64,000 nt of DNA from DASUPK01 sp963848955 (lineage in GTDB: Bacteria > Actinomycetota > Thermoleophilia > Solirubrobacterales > 70-9), in contig CAWKFQ010000010.1 in the NCBI GenBank assembly GCA_963848955.1, forward strand, positions 124,001 through 188,000, given 5' to 3'. Shown one piece after another: positions 15,464-24,495 of this stretch. The translations under genes and the position numbers were made by a program. The first letter of the stretch is position 1, and every line of letters begins with the position of its first letter. The notes beneath the pieces were generated by a model. It saw only the letters and a program-made list of their open reading frames with translations. It was not told the origin of the DNA and searched no databases.

Positions 15464-16875
15464 GCGTGATGCCCGCGACCGAGGACGACCTCGCCTTCGC
15501 CGGGGCCGCCCGGCTCGCGGAGATGATCCGTGCCAAGGAGGTCTCACCCAGCGAGCTGGTCGAGCTCTACCTGGAGCGCATCTCGCGGATCGAGCCGAAG
15601 CTGAACGCCTACCGGATCGTGCTCGGCGAGCAGGCGCATGCCGACGCGAAGCGGGCGGAGGAGCGCCTCGCCTCCGGTGAGCAGGCGCCGCTGCTCGGAG
15701 TGCCGGTCGCGATCAAGGACAACGTCGACTACGCGGGCGAGGTCACGACCCACGGCACGGCCGCCTACGGCGAGCCGGCGAAGGAGGACAGCGTGGTCGT
15801 CCGGCGATTGCGCGACGCCGGAGCCGTGATCCTCGGCAAGACCAATCTCCCCGAGCTCGCCATCTACGGCTTCACCGAGAGCCCGACCTGGGGGGACACC
15901 CGCAATCCTTGGGACCCCGCCCTGACATGCGCCGGCTCGAGCGGCGGGAGCGGCGTCGCGGTCGCGGCTGGGATGAGCGCGATCGCCCACGCCACCGACG
16001 GCGCCGGTTCCATCCGCTACCCGGCCGCCTACTGCGGCCTGTTCGGCCTGAAGCCGCAGCGCAACCGGGTCTCCCTCTCGCCCGACCGCGAGCACTGGCA
16101 CGGGCTCTCGGTCTCCGGCTGCGTCAGCAGGACGGTGATGGACACCGCCCTCTATCTGGATGCGGTCAGCGGGGCGGAGAAAGGGGATTTCGACTCGCCG
16201 CGGCCCTTCGACCGCCCTCTGGTCGAGGCGGCGCGAACCTCTCCCGGCAAGCTGCGGATCGCCTGCACCACCAAGACGATCCTGCCGGTGCCGAAGGCGA
16301 CCGAGGTCATCGACGGCTACGAGGAGACGATTGCCCTGCTTCGCTCTCTCGGCCACGAGGTGACGGACGCCGCGCCCAACCTCGGGCGCCTGATCACCGA
16401 CTTCTATCCGCTCTATTTCCGCGGCATCCGCGACGAGGGACTTTCCATGCCCCACCCGGAGCGGCTTTCGGACCAGACCAAGGGCTTCGTCCGCCTGGGC
16501 CGGCTGATCAGCGACCGGCGACTGGCGAAGGTCCGCGACCGGATGCCCGCGACGTCGCGGCGGATCCAGGAGCTCTGGCGCGACTACGACGTGCTGCTCA
16601 CCCCGGCAACCGCCCAGCTGCCGGTGGAGGTCGGGCACTGGCGGGGTAAGGGCGCCCTGCGCACGATCAACGGGATGTCGAACGTCTATCCGTACGCAGC
16701 CGCCTGGAACTACACCGGACAGCCCGCCGCGACCATCCCAGCCGGCTTCACCGACTCGGGTCTGCCGCGCTCGGTGATGATGATCGCCCGGCCGAACGAC
16801 GAGGCGACCTTGATCTCACTCGGCGCGCAGCTCGAGGCGGAGCGGCCCTGGGCCGACCGCCACCCGGACGTCTAG
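15460..16875 (+). CDS. amidase (amidase signature family)
   Basis: 471 aa taking the GTG at 15460, which overlaps the upstream stop as GTGA and has GGAAGG nine bases before; ATG 15451 is an alternative. The Ser-cisSer-Lys triad is intact: Lys86 in VAIKDNVD, the cis-Ser in CAGSSGGSG near 160 and Ser184 in DGAGSIR. It hydrolyses a linear amide to acid and ammonia. Location downstream of the amine oxidase suggests a shared nitrogen-compound pathway. Its last 60 bp overlap the 3' end of the opposite-strand MBL gene. Confidence 0.92.
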   Translation: MSVMPATEDDLAFAGAARLAEMIRAKEVSPSELVELYLERISRIEPKLNAYRIVLGEQAHADAKRAEERLASGEQAPLLGVPVAIKDNVDYAGEVTTHGTAAYGEPAKEDSVVVRRLRDAGAVILGKTNLPELAIYGFTESPTWGDTRNPWDPALTCAGSSGGSGVAVAAGMSAIAHATDGAGSIRYPAAYCGLFGLKPQRNRVSLSPDREHWHGLSVSGCVSRTVMDTALYLDAVSGAEKGDFDSPRPFDRPLVEAARTSPGKLRIACTTKTILPVPKATEVIDGYEETIALLRSLGHEVTDAAPNLGRLITDFYPLYFRGIRDEGLSMPHPERLSDQTKGFVRLGRLISDRRLAKVRDRMPATSRRIQELWRDYDVLLTPATAQLPVEVGHWRGKGALRTINGMSNVYPYAAAWNYTGQPAATIPAGFTDSGLPRSVMMIARPNDEATLISLGAQLEAERPWADRHPDV

Positions 16876-17752
16876 CCCGCAGCGGCCGACCCTGGCGGGG
16901 GCTTCGACCTCGATCTCCTGCGTCTCCGCGGCCATCTCGATCGCCCCGTTCGGCCCGCCGAGGTCGGTCCAGCGCTCCTCTGCGGTCTCGTGGAAGCGAT
17001 CGAGGAAGTCGTCGGAGTGCAGCGGGTCGTGGTGGAAGAGCATCAGGCGGCGGGCCTCGACCCGCCGCGCGAAGGTGAGGGTGTCGGTGAGCCTCGAGTG
17101 GCCCCAGCCGACGTGCTCGGGGTACTCCTCGTCGGTGTACTGGCAGTCGTGGATCAGCAGGTCGGCGTCGCGGGCGAGGTCGAATCCCGAGATCCACTCC
17201 GGCTCGAGGGTCTCGAGAGCGGCGCCGAGCGCCGGGCTCGTGGTCGGAGATGTAGGTCAGGCTGGTGTCGCCGTCGGTCACCCGGTAGCCGAGGGTGGGA
17301 CCGCGGTGGGTGACCGCCTCGGCCCGGATCTTGGCCGGGCCGATCTCCCACTCGGTCGCGGGCGTGTCGCGGAAGTAGACGTCGCAGGGAAGCTCGCGGA
17401 CCTCGACCGGTGAGAGCGGCGCTGAGATGTAGCGCGCGATCCGCTCCTCCAGCGACGCCTCGGGCGAGGAGGGGCCCCAGATCGTGATCTGGGACTCGGA
17501 GCGGAAGCAGGGCGCGAAGAACATCAGGCCCTGGATGTGGTCGAGGTGGAGGTGGGTGAGCAGGATGTTGATCTTCGGCAGCTGCTTGGCGATCCCGACA
17601 CCCAGGCTGCGGATGCCGGTTCCCGCGTCGATGATCAGGGTCGCGCCGTCCGAGAGCCCCAGCTCGACGCAGGAGGTGTTGCCGCCGTAGCGGTTCATCT
17701 CGGGGCCCGGAGCCGGGACCGATCCCCGCGCACCCCACACCTTGACCTTCAT
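16816..17752 (-). CDS. MBL-fold metallo-hydrolase (cAMP-phosphodiesterase-like), frameshifted
   Basis: Start MKVKVWGARGSVPAPG at 17752. Zinc ligands in THLHLDHIQG, then ISDHEP, and a final LMLFHHDPLHSDDF give a complete metallo-beta-lactamase site of the class II cyclic-nucleotide phosphodiesterase-like branch. The frame breaks near 17235, where one extra G in CCCGGCGCTC separates ISDHEP from ALGAALETLEPEWISG; the total length is 3n+1 as expected for one insertion. About 311 aa when repaired. The 3' end overlaps the amidase gene by 60 bp tail to tail. Confidence 0.8.
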
Positions 17753-17796
17753 GCCGTTTTCACCTGCTCCTCTCTCTTTGCGCAGCCTATCGGCCT

Positions 17797-18201
17797 CTAA
17801 TCCCCGTCGCGTGAGTTTCGCGCCCAGAAGAAGATCATCGCCCCCTCCTGGCCTCCCTCGGCGACGATCGGCATCGCGCTCGCCTCGATCTCGTGCTCGT
17901 CGCCTCTCACCGATCGGATCCTGAAGTGGCCGTGTGCAGGGCTTGCCCTGGCGGAGGGCCTTGGTCATCGCTCGGTCCTCGATCGGCATCGGCTCGCCGC
18001 CCTCCCCGAACGGGCCGAGAGCGTGCGGGCCCAGTCCTTTGCCTCCATGCGTCCCGACTCCTCGAAGGAGATGCCGAGGAGGGCTCCGGCGGCCTCGTTG
18101 TAGAAGATCAGCGCGCCGCTCTCGTCGACCAGGAAGGCCGGCGTGGAGAGGCTGGTGAGGAAATTCCGAGCGAGGATCAGCTCGAGCGGCTTCTGTGCCA
18201 T
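17797..18201 (-). CDS. single PAS-domain protein, two frameshifts
   Basis: About 134 aa when repaired. MAQKPLELILARNFLTSLST, then AFLVDESGALIFYNEAAGALLGI, is a canonical PAS start with the F-Y-N-x-A-A motif. After WARTL the frame moves to GPFGEGGEPMPIEDRAMTKAL (near 18020) and again to AHGHFRIRSVRGDEHEIEA (near 17930), ending WARNSRDGD. It is a lone sensor domain without an output module, a type common in this lineage. It starts 18 bp from the divergent secreted-protein gene. Confidence 0.72.
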
Positions 18202-18219
18202 CGAGCACAAGTCTCCCGT

Positions 18220-19855
18220 ATGCTCGGCCGGCGGATGCGCCACACGGGTTGCGGGGCTCGAGCAGCACTGATCGCGACGCTGACGGTGGTCGCGTGGTCG
18301 GCGTGCGCCGCTGTCGCGGGGGCTCAGACGCCTGGGCTCCCCGTCGCGCCGATTCCGGACCTCGAGCGCTCCCTGGTCCCGCAGTTCGAAGGCGCGACGG
18401 CCAGCCCGAACCCGGTCAATGGTGGACCGGCGCCGCCGCGCCACCCGTTCATGGCGCCGAACGGGCGCTCCAACATCCACAACGACGCCTACCAGACCGA
18501 CACCTACAGGCTCGCGGGCCCGCTCGGGGATGGCGCCGAGCCATCCTCGCTCGACACGCTCGCCCCGCGAGTGCGCCTCGGTCACCTTCGACTCGGCCGG
18601 GCCGGATCGTGACCATCTGCGTCGGCCTCGACCGGCCGGTCCTCGCCCTGCTCGATCCGCGACACGCTCGGACGCTGGCCGCCATGACCTGCCGCTGCCG
18701 CAACGTGCAGGCCGGGCGGCAACCCGTTCACCGACTTCTCCGGCGGCGGCTACTTCTACCTCGACCACCGCGACCGGGCCGTGGTCCCGACGACCACCGC
18801 CACGTCCTCGTCGTCGTCGAGCACGAACGGGCCCGGCTTCCAGGTCGTGCCGACTACGACCTCAGCCGCGCGGTGCCCGCGGGCGACGGGATCATCTCGG
18901 TCGCTGCCCGACTGGCGCGGGCGGCTCTGGTTCGTCGCGCGACGGCGGGACGGTCGGCGACGATCGATCGCGGCAGCGGCGAGGTGCGCACGCTGCGGCT
19001 CTCGGCGAGGGGATCTCGAACTCCTTCGCCGTCGACGAGACCGGCGGCGTCTTCATCGTCTCCGACGCGGCGCTCTACCGGTTCGACGCCCGCGACGGCG
19101 AGGTCCGCGGTCAGTCTGGCGCGAGGCCTACGCGAACTCCGGCGATGCACAAGCCGGGCCAGACGCGACGCCGGCTCGGGCACGACGCCGACGCTGATGG
19201 GCGCAACTACGTGGCGATCACCGACAACGCCGACCCGATGAACGTCGTCGTCTACAGGCGGGCCATCAGACTGCCCGGGCACAGGCAAAGAAGCGCGCGC
19301 GCTCCGCCGGGCGCAGGGGCAAGGCGAAGAGGAAGGCGAAGGCGCGCCTGGTCTGCTCGGCCCGTGTTCGGCAAGGGCGCGGGCTCGACCGACCAGTCGC
19401 TGATCGGGACGGACCGGTCGCTGGTCGCCGAGAACAACTACGGCTACCAGGGACCGCCGGCGACCTGAGCGGCGGCCGCACGCACCGACCTGACCCGGAC
19501 TCGAGCGGATCGACGAAGAAGCCGACGCAAGCACGGGCCGCAAGCCGAAGGGCCGAGCGAACCGCTGCCGCACGGCCTGGACACAGCGACGAGCGCGCGC
19601 CCTCGGTGGTGCCCAAGCTCTCGCTGCAGCAACGGGCTCGTCTACACCTACACCAGCCCGAGCGCCCGACCGGACGGCGACGCCTGGTACCTGACCGCGA
19701 TCGACTTCCGCAGCGGGAGACACGGTCTATCGCCGCCTCGCCGGCACGGTCTCGGCTTCAACAACAACTACGCGCCGGTGACGCTCGGGCCGGACGGCAC
19801 GGCCTATGTCGGCGTCCTCGGGGGCTGGTTGCTTTCCCTGGGTGACTGCGATAGC
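18220..19855 (+). pseudogene. secreted beta-propeller-like protein, heavily frameshifted
   Basis: ATG 18220 begins a signal peptide (RAALIATLTVVAWSACAAVA-GAQ). Pieces in all three frames then read as one protein: PFMAPNGRSNIHNDAYQTD, VLLVVEHE-type strands, AVPAGDGIISV, WRGRLWFVARRDG, ISNSFAVDETGGVFIVSDAA, LYRFDARDGEV, NYVAITDNADPMNVVVYRR, GSTDQSLIGTDRSLVAENNY and VTLGPDGTAYVGVLGGWLLS. The repeated GGVFI/GTAYV strands are those of NHL/PQQ-type propellers. A Lys/Arg-rich insert lies near 19300. At least ten indels occur, yet the codon pattern between them is intact, so consensus error is more likely than old decay. Confidence 0.6.
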
Positions 19856-19894
19856 CCTAGGTCGGTTGACAGTGACCTCGCCCTCCATGCCCAT

Positions 19895-20299
19895 CTACTT
19901 GTGGCCGTCCACCGGGCAGTAGAACTCGGAGACTTCCCGGGCGGCAGGTTCGCCGTCATCTGCCGCTCTGGCCGGGCGAGACATCCCCTCGATCTCCTGG
20001 TCCTGACCGTTCACATCCTCGATCTCGAGGGAGTGGGGGTTCTGCCCGCTCGTGGTCAGCTTGGAGGTGACGTCGCCTGACTTGACGGTCGGATCCGAGG
20101 CGGTCAACTTGAAATCGGCGACGGTCATGTCGACTGTCTGGCCGCCGCCAGCCGCGCCACCGGTCGTCGAGGCCTGTGTCGCCCCCGCTGTCTCGGCGCT
20201 GGTGCTGTTGTCGTCATCGCCGCCACCGCAGCCCGCGACGGGCACGGCGACCGCGACTGCGATCACGGACAACGCTGCGAAACGTCGGTTGAACCGCAT
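19895..20299 (-). CDS. cupredoxin-like lipoprotein, probably truncated by an amber codon
   Basis: 134 aa from ATG 20299, set by GGAGG nine bases before. Lipobox VAGC (Cys about 24) then a Gly/Ser/Thr linker and a plastocyanin/azurin-type domain: VTSKLTTSGQNPHSLEIED carries the first copper His, and SEFYCPVDGHK carries the Cys and second His. A TAG follows GHK immediately, but the next codons read MGMEGEVTVN, exactly the Met ligand and last strand of the family. So the copper site is complete only if the TAG is read through or is a sequence error (CAG to TAG would do). Confidence 0.75.
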   Translation of the reverse strand: MRFNRRFAALSVIAVAVAVPVAGCGGGDDDNSTSAETAGATQASTTGGAAGGGQTVDMTVADFKLTASDPTVKSGDVTSKLTTSGQNPHSLEIEDVNGQDQEIEGMSRPARAADDGEPAAREVSEFYCPVDGHK

Positions 20300-20460
20300 C
20301 CACACCTCCACTGCGTCGTAGGGATTGACCGCGGATCGCGGTCTGCAGCAGCTCCTACGCGCGGGGGCCGGTGACGGATTGAGCGTCGAGCGCCCGTGCC
20401 TGAGAGGCGGCGATCCTCGGCCGGATCAGACCCCGGCCGAGGTCGCACGGAGAGACAGAG

Positions 20461-20607
20461 CTAGGCGAGCTTCCCGATCTTGAAGATCTTGGTTCCGCAG
20501 TCCGGGCAGGTGCCCTGAATCGCCGGACGACCGTTCTTCATCGTTACCTGCTGCGGTTCCTTGATCTCGACCTTCTTGCGTTCCTTGACGCAGTAGCCCT
20601 CAGGCAT
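20461..20607 (-). CDS. small zinc-ribbon protein, DUF5679-like
   Basis: 48 aa: MPEGYCVKERKKVEIKEPQQ, then VTMKNGRPAIQGTCPDCGTK and IFKIGKLA. The TCPDCG knuckle with the early Cys6 suggests a small zinc-binding fold related to topoisomerase C-terminal ribbons. A textbook AAAGGAGG lies 7 nt before the ATG at 20607, which makes this short gene convincing. Stand-alone gene; role unknown. Confidence 0.85.
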   Translation of the reverse strand: MPEGYCVKERKKVEIKEPQQVTMKNGRPAIQGTCPDCGTKIFKIGKLA

Positions 20608-20687
20608 CGAGGACCTCCTTTCGAGAGCCGATTCCGCGGGTCACGCTAGAGCACCCAGCGGACGCGCGGGGTTTTATGCCTGCGGAT

Positions 20688-20705
20688 TAGTGGCAATCGC
20701 CACTA
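20688..20705 (-). terminator. hairpin after the coiled-coil protein gene
   Basis: TAGTGGC, AATC loop, GCCACTA. It directly follows the stop at 20707-20709 on the minus strand; no T-run. Confidence 0.5.
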
Positions 20706-20706
20706 G

Positions 20707-21395
20707 CTAGGGATTCTTGCCGTTGTTGGGCGTGGTTGTGGTGGTGGCCGCGCCCGGCGCTGTCGGCGTCACTCCCGTGGTCGCCGCATTCGCCGCATTC
20801 TTGTTGAGCGTGCCGACCTGGCTCTGCAGGGTGGCTATGTTCGCCGCCGCCTGGGCCTGCTGCTTCTGCTGGTTCGCGATCGACTGCTGGAGCTGGGCGA
20901 TCGAGGCATTCAGCGCGTTCTGCGTGTCCTTGCTGTTCTTCGTGACCGCCCCCTGCAGGGAATTCACCCGGTTCGTGAGGGCGTCGAGGTCATTCTTGGT
21001 GGCGCTGTCCGAGTGGGTGGTCAGCCCGAAGTAGAGCGCCGCGCCCGCCGCACCGAGTGCGAGCAGGAGGGCGAGCCCGCCGAAGTAGGTGATCCTTGCC
21101 TGCTTGCGCTCGATCTCGGCCATCCAGCCCTGCAGGCCCTCGATGCGCTCCTGGAGGTTGGGTTCGGGCTTCGCGCCCTCGGCCGGCTTGGCCGCGGCCG
21201 GCTTTTCAGCCGTCGGCTGCGCCGCCTGGTCGCGGCAGTCTCCTTGGTGGCCGCCGCCTCGGCGCCATTCCCGTGCTCGGCGGACTGCGCGGGCTTCGTG
21301 GTGGTCGTCCTCTCGCTCGCGGCGCGCGAGGCGCGCCCCGGCCGGGTGACCCTCGGCATGCGGATACGAGGCATGAGCTTCCTGCCGTCTGGCAT
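20707..21395 (-). CDS. membrane-anchored coiled-coil protein, one frameshift
   Basis: About 229 aa when repaired. Cytoplasmic N-terminus rich in Arg, Lys, Ala, Pro and Glu (MPDGRKLMPRIRMPRVTRPG; then TAEKPAAAKPAEGAKPEP), one transmembrane helix (YFGGLALLLALGAAGAALYFG), a periplasmic coiled coil (DLDALTNRVNSLQGAVTKNS; AQLQQSIANQQKQQAQAAAN) and a Thr/Pro/Asn tail. The break is near 21235, where ETAA joins DQAAQPTAEKP if one G is added; total length 3n+2 agrees. TAGGAT-N6-ATG precedes the start. Function unknown; possibly a cell-envelope spacer. Confidence 0.72.
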
Positions 21396-21401
21396 GGCCG
21401 A

Positions 21402-21407
21402 ATCCTA
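21402..21407 (-). promoter_or_regulatory. -10 element of a leaderless start (coiled-coil protein)
   Basis: Minus strand TAGGAT, then TCGGCC (6 nt), then the ATG at 21395. Confidence 0.5.
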
Positions 21408-21483
21408 GACCGCGCCCGAGGGGCGCCGCGCCGTACCATTTTGCGTCCCGTCCATTCTTGTTGAGGTTGAAAGAGAGGCGCAG

Positions 21484-22648
21484 ATGCCCGAGGCAGTAAT
21501 CGTCGACACCATTCGCACGCCCATCGGCAGGGCGTTCAAGGGCTCCCTCGCCCAGCTGCGCCCTGACGAGCTGGGCGCCTTCGTGATCGACGAGCTGCTG
21601 GAGCGGAATCCGGAGGTCCAGCCCGTCATCGGTCGAGGATGTCTTCTGCGGCTGCGGCATGCCCCAGGGCCTGCAGGCCTTCAACATCGCCCGCATCATG
21701 GTCCTGCTCTCGAAGAAGCTGCCCGAGACCGTGAACGGCGTGACCATGTCGCGCTACTGCGCCTCCAGCCTGGACTCGATCAGGCACGCGGCCAACGCGG
21801 TGCGCGCCGGTCAGGGCGACACCTACATCGCCGCCGGCGTCGAGTGGGTGAGCCGCTACAACGAGCGCACCGAGCCGGCCGGCGTCCCCGACCAGAACGA
21901 GAAGCTGCAGGGCAAGGACGGGACTCCCAACGCCTACATCGACATGGGCATCACCGCGGTCAACGTGGCCAAGCGCTACGAGGTCAGCCGCGCCGACATG
22001 GACAAGTACGCGCAGCGCTCTCAGGAGCTCGCGGTGCGGTCCCAGGAGGACGGGTTCTTCGACCGTGAGATCGTCCCGGTCAAGCTTCCCGACGGCACCG
22101 AGGTGGCGAAGGACGATGGCCCCCGCGCCAGCTCGACCCTGGAGAAGCTGTCGGAGCTGCCCGAGGCCTTCGAGGGTGGTGGCGGCGTGACCGCCGGCAA
22201 CTCGTGCCCGCTCAATGACGGGGCGGCGGCGGTGCTGGTGATGTCGGAGGACCGCGCCAAGGAGCTCGGCTTGAAGCCGCGGGCGCGGATCGGCATGGCC
22301 GCCACGCACGGCAACGAGCCGGAGTACATGGGCGTCGCCCCGATCGGGGCGATCAAGAAGGTGCTCGACCGCGGCGGAAAGACCATCAAGGACGTCGACG
22401 TGGTCGAGCTCAACGAGGCGTTCGCCGCCCAGGTGATCCCGATCATGGCCGAGTGCGACATCCCGCTGGAGAAGATGAACACGCACGGCGGGGCGATCGC
22501 TCTCGGGCACCCGTTCGGGATGACCGGCGCCCGGATCATGGGCACCCTGCTCAACGTGATGGAGACCGACGACCATCAGCTCGGTCTCGAGACGATGTGC
22601 GTCGCCGGCGGCCAGGGCGAGGCGATGTTGGTCGAGCGCCTCAACTAG
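21484..22648 (+). CDS. acetyl-CoA acyltransferase (thiolase), one frameshift
   Basis: About 387 aa when repaired. N-terminus MPEAVIVDTIRTPIGRAFKG; nucleophile Cys in VTMSRYCASS; VELNEAFAAQ; HGGAIALGHPFGMTGAR with the catalytic His; and METMCVAGGQGEA-type end with the second catalytic Cys (seen as TMCVAGGQGEAML). This is a degradative thiolase of beta-oxidation (FadA type) that cleaves 3-ketoacyl-CoA. The frame breaks near 21630: CAGCCCGTCATCG has one C too many, and removal gives QPSSVEDVFCGCGMPQG. GAGAGG lies a few bases before the ATG at 21484. Confidence 0.9.
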
Positions 22649-22649
22649 C

Positions 22650-22667
22650 GCCGACCGACAGGTCGGC
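22650..22667. terminator. hairpin between convergent thiolase and TetR genes
   Basis: GCCGACC, GACA loop, GGTCGGC: perfect 7-bp stem two bases after the thiolase stop. No T-run. Confidence 0.45.
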
Positions 22668-22698
22668 TGGACCGCGCAGAGGGATCGCGGCTACTGAG

Positions 22699-23313
22699 CT
22701 AAGGGGCGCGAAGCCCTTCGATCAGCTGGATCAGCGCCTGCTCCACCTCGGCGCGGGCCTTGCCCGGTTGGTCGGAGTAGGCGGTCACGAACGCCGCCTC
22801 GGAGAGGGCGGCGACGAAGAGGTGGGCCATCGGCTCGACGGCGATCGGCCGCAGAACCCCGGCGTCGACCGCTCCCTGGAGCGCGGCGCGGGTCAGACCG
22901 AGGCCATGGCGATTGTCGATCTCCCGCCACTCCTGCCAGCCGAGGACCGAGGGCGCGTCCGTGAGGGCGATCTGCTTCACAGCCGGCTCCTCGCAGGCGT
23001 CGAGGAATGAGCGCATGCCGGCGAGCATCAGTTCCCAGGGATCGTCCGTCGCCTCCATGCGGGCGCCAATCCCCTCCATCAGCTCGGCCTCGACGCGTTC
23101 GAAGACGGCGCGGAAGAGGTCGCGTTTGTCGGCAAAGTGGTGGTAGAGCGCCCCGCGGGTGACCTTGGCGCCCGTGACGATCTCCTCGGTCCCGACCCTG
23201 GCGTAGCCACGCTTGGTGAACAGCTCGAGCGCTGCCTGGACGAGCGCGTCGCGCGTGGCCTGGGCCTCCGCCTCGCGGCGGCCGAGGCGGCGGGTCGTTG
23301 ATGCAGTTGACAT
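22699..23313 (-). CDS. TetR family transcriptional regulator
   Basis: 204 aa. HTH about residues 18-65: ATRDALVQAALELFTKRGY, GTEEIVTGAKVTRGALYHHF (T-x-G-x-L-Y-x-H-F recognition helix) and ADKRDLFRAVF. The C-terminal ligand domain (MEATDDPWELMLAGMRSFLD; LGWQEWREIDNRHGLGLTRA) is of the TetR_C type often linked to lipid or drug genes. It faces the thiolase tail to tail and is divergent from a secreted-protein gene at 23405; the 91-bp space contains a CTGCAG-centred near-palindrome right at its own start (23314-23330), a plausible autoregulatory site. Confidence 0.9.
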   Translation of the reverse strand: MSTASTTRRLGRREAEAQATRDALVQAALELFTKRGYARVGTEEIVTGAKVTRGALYHHFADKRDLFRAVFERVEAELMEGIGARMEATDDPWELMLAGMRSFLDACEEPAVKQIALTDAPSVLGWQEWREIDNRHGLGLTRAALQGAVDAGVLRPIAVEPMAHLFVAALSEAAFVTAYSDQPGKARAEVEQALIQLIEGLRAP

Positions 23314-23404
23314 ACAGGCTGCAGGTTAAAGCGCGATCTCCCCGTAACCCCAGGGAGTCGGCCGTCGCTCTCAGGAGAGACCTGTCAGCTAGGAAGGGAA
23401 GACG

Positions 23405-23872
23405 ATGCGAAAGTTGCTCAGCGCGATCGCGATCGGCGTGCTTGCCAGCTCGTTCGTGGTCTCCACCAGCGCGATCGGGAAGGGCCCCAAGTCGCCAAAG
23501 CAGGCGCCCGGATCGCTCTCGGTGGTGGCCACCCCGAGCACGCTCGCTGCCGCCGACGCGACGACGACCGTGACCGGCAACCTGATGTCGAATTCCGGCT
23601 GCCGCAAGGAGCGCCTCGTCCGCTTCGCGTACACCGGAACCGGCGGGACGACGCAGCTCGCTCAGACGACTGAGACCCGCTCGAATGGCGACTTCACCGC
23701 CGTCCTGCCGCGGCCGGCGGACACCGCGCCCGCGACGGTGACGCTGCAGGTGAGCATCGATCAGGCGGATCGGAAGGTCGGGTCGAAGAAGAAGGGCAAG
23801 AAACAGAAGAAGGGCAGGCGGATCACCTGCCTGGCGGCGACCGGTCAGACGACTCTGACGCTGGTCCCATAA
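23405..23872 (+). CDS. secreted protein with Lys-rich loop
   Basis: 155 aa. Type I signal peptide MRKLLSAIAIGVLASSFVVS, cut near TSA. The mature part has beta-sandwich character (SLSVVATPSTLAAADATTTV; TVTLQVSIDQAD) and a striking cationic run VGSKKKGKKQKKGRR before CLAATGQTTLTLVP. Two Cys are well placed for a disulfide. Start supported by AGGAAGGGAAGACG before the ATG at 23405. Unknown family; compare the similar Lys tract in the secreted protein at 45157. Confidence 0.75.
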   Translation: MRKLLSAIAIGVLASSFVVSTSAIGKGPKSPKQAPGSLSVVATPSTLAAADATTTVTGNLMSNSGCRKERLVRFAYTGTGGTTQLAQTTETRSNGDFTAVLPRPADTAPATVTLQVSIDQADRKVGSKKKGKKQKKGRRITCLAATGQTTLTLVP

Positions 23873-23930
23873 GGGCCGAGTCAACGGCGAGGCGCGAGCG
23901 ATCGGCTTGCAGCGGATCGCTCGCGCCCGC

Positions 23931-23936
23931 TACGTT
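23931..23936 (+). promoter_or_regulatory. -10 element of a leaderless start (ECF sigma)
   Basis: TACGTT, then 7 nt, then the GTG at 23944. Confidence 0.4.
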
Positions 23937-23943
23937 CGCGGGC

Positions 23944-24495
23944 GTGAGCGGGGAGAGATTCAGCGGTCTGCTCGCGGCCGCCAGAGCCGGAGACGAGCAC
24001 GCCTGGGGCGAGATCTTCAACTGGCTCGCTCCGATCGTGCTGGGATATCTCCGCGCGAACGCAGCGCCCGACCCTGAGGATGTTCTGGGCGAGACGTTCC
24101 TGCAGGTCGCGCGCGACATCTCACGCTTCGAGGGGGACGAGTCCAGCTTCCGGTCCTGGGTCTTCACGATCGCCCACCACCGCCTGATCGACGCCCGACG
24201 GTACTCGGCTCGCCGCCCGATTGAGTTCGCCGCCGAGCCGCCTGAGCCCGCAGAGCGCGTGGATGACGCGGCGAAGGAGGCCCTCGCCCGGATCGGGATC
24301 GACCGGGTCGAACGCATCCTGGCCACCCTCTCCGAGGACCAGCACGCGGTGCTCCTGCTGCGCTTCGTGGGGGACATGAGCATCGAGGACATCGCGAAGG
24401 CCCTAGGCAAGCGGCAAGGGGCCATCAAGGCGCTCCAGCGGCGCGGGTTGGCCGCGGTGAAGCGGCAGCTCTCCGGCGAGGGGGTATCCCGGTGA
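23944..24495 (+). CDS. ECF-type RNA polymerase sigma factor
   Basis: 183 aa, GTG start. Region 2 about residues 20-85: PEDVLGETFLQVARDISRFE and SFRSWVFTIAHHRLIDARRY. Region 4 about 120-178: ILATLSEDQHAVLLLRFVGD, MSIEDIAKALGKRQGAIKAL with the HTH recognition helix, QRRGLAAVKRQL. It recruits RNA polymerase to a small regulon. The next gene starts inside its stop codon (GTGA at 24492-24495) and encodes a single-span membrane protein, the usual sigma/anti-sigma arrangement. Confidence 0.93.
   Translation: MSGERFSGLLAAARAGDEHAWGEIFNWLAPIVLGYLRANAAPDPEDVLGETFLQVARDISRFEGDESSFRSWVFTIAHHRLIDARRYSARRPIEFAAEPPEPAERVDDAAKEALARIGIDRVERILATLSEDQHAVLLLRFVGDMSIEDIAKALGKRQGAIKALQRRGLAAVKRQLSGEGVSR

Noticed and set aside
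13973..15547. Minus-strand open frame of 524 codons
   Set aside because: Antisense of the amine oxidase, which is a complete recognisable enzyme.
18220..19855. Programmed frameshifting as explanation of the broken propeller gene
   Set aside because: There are at least ten breaks in both directions without slippery heptamers or downstream structures, and neighbours with unrelated functions are broken too.
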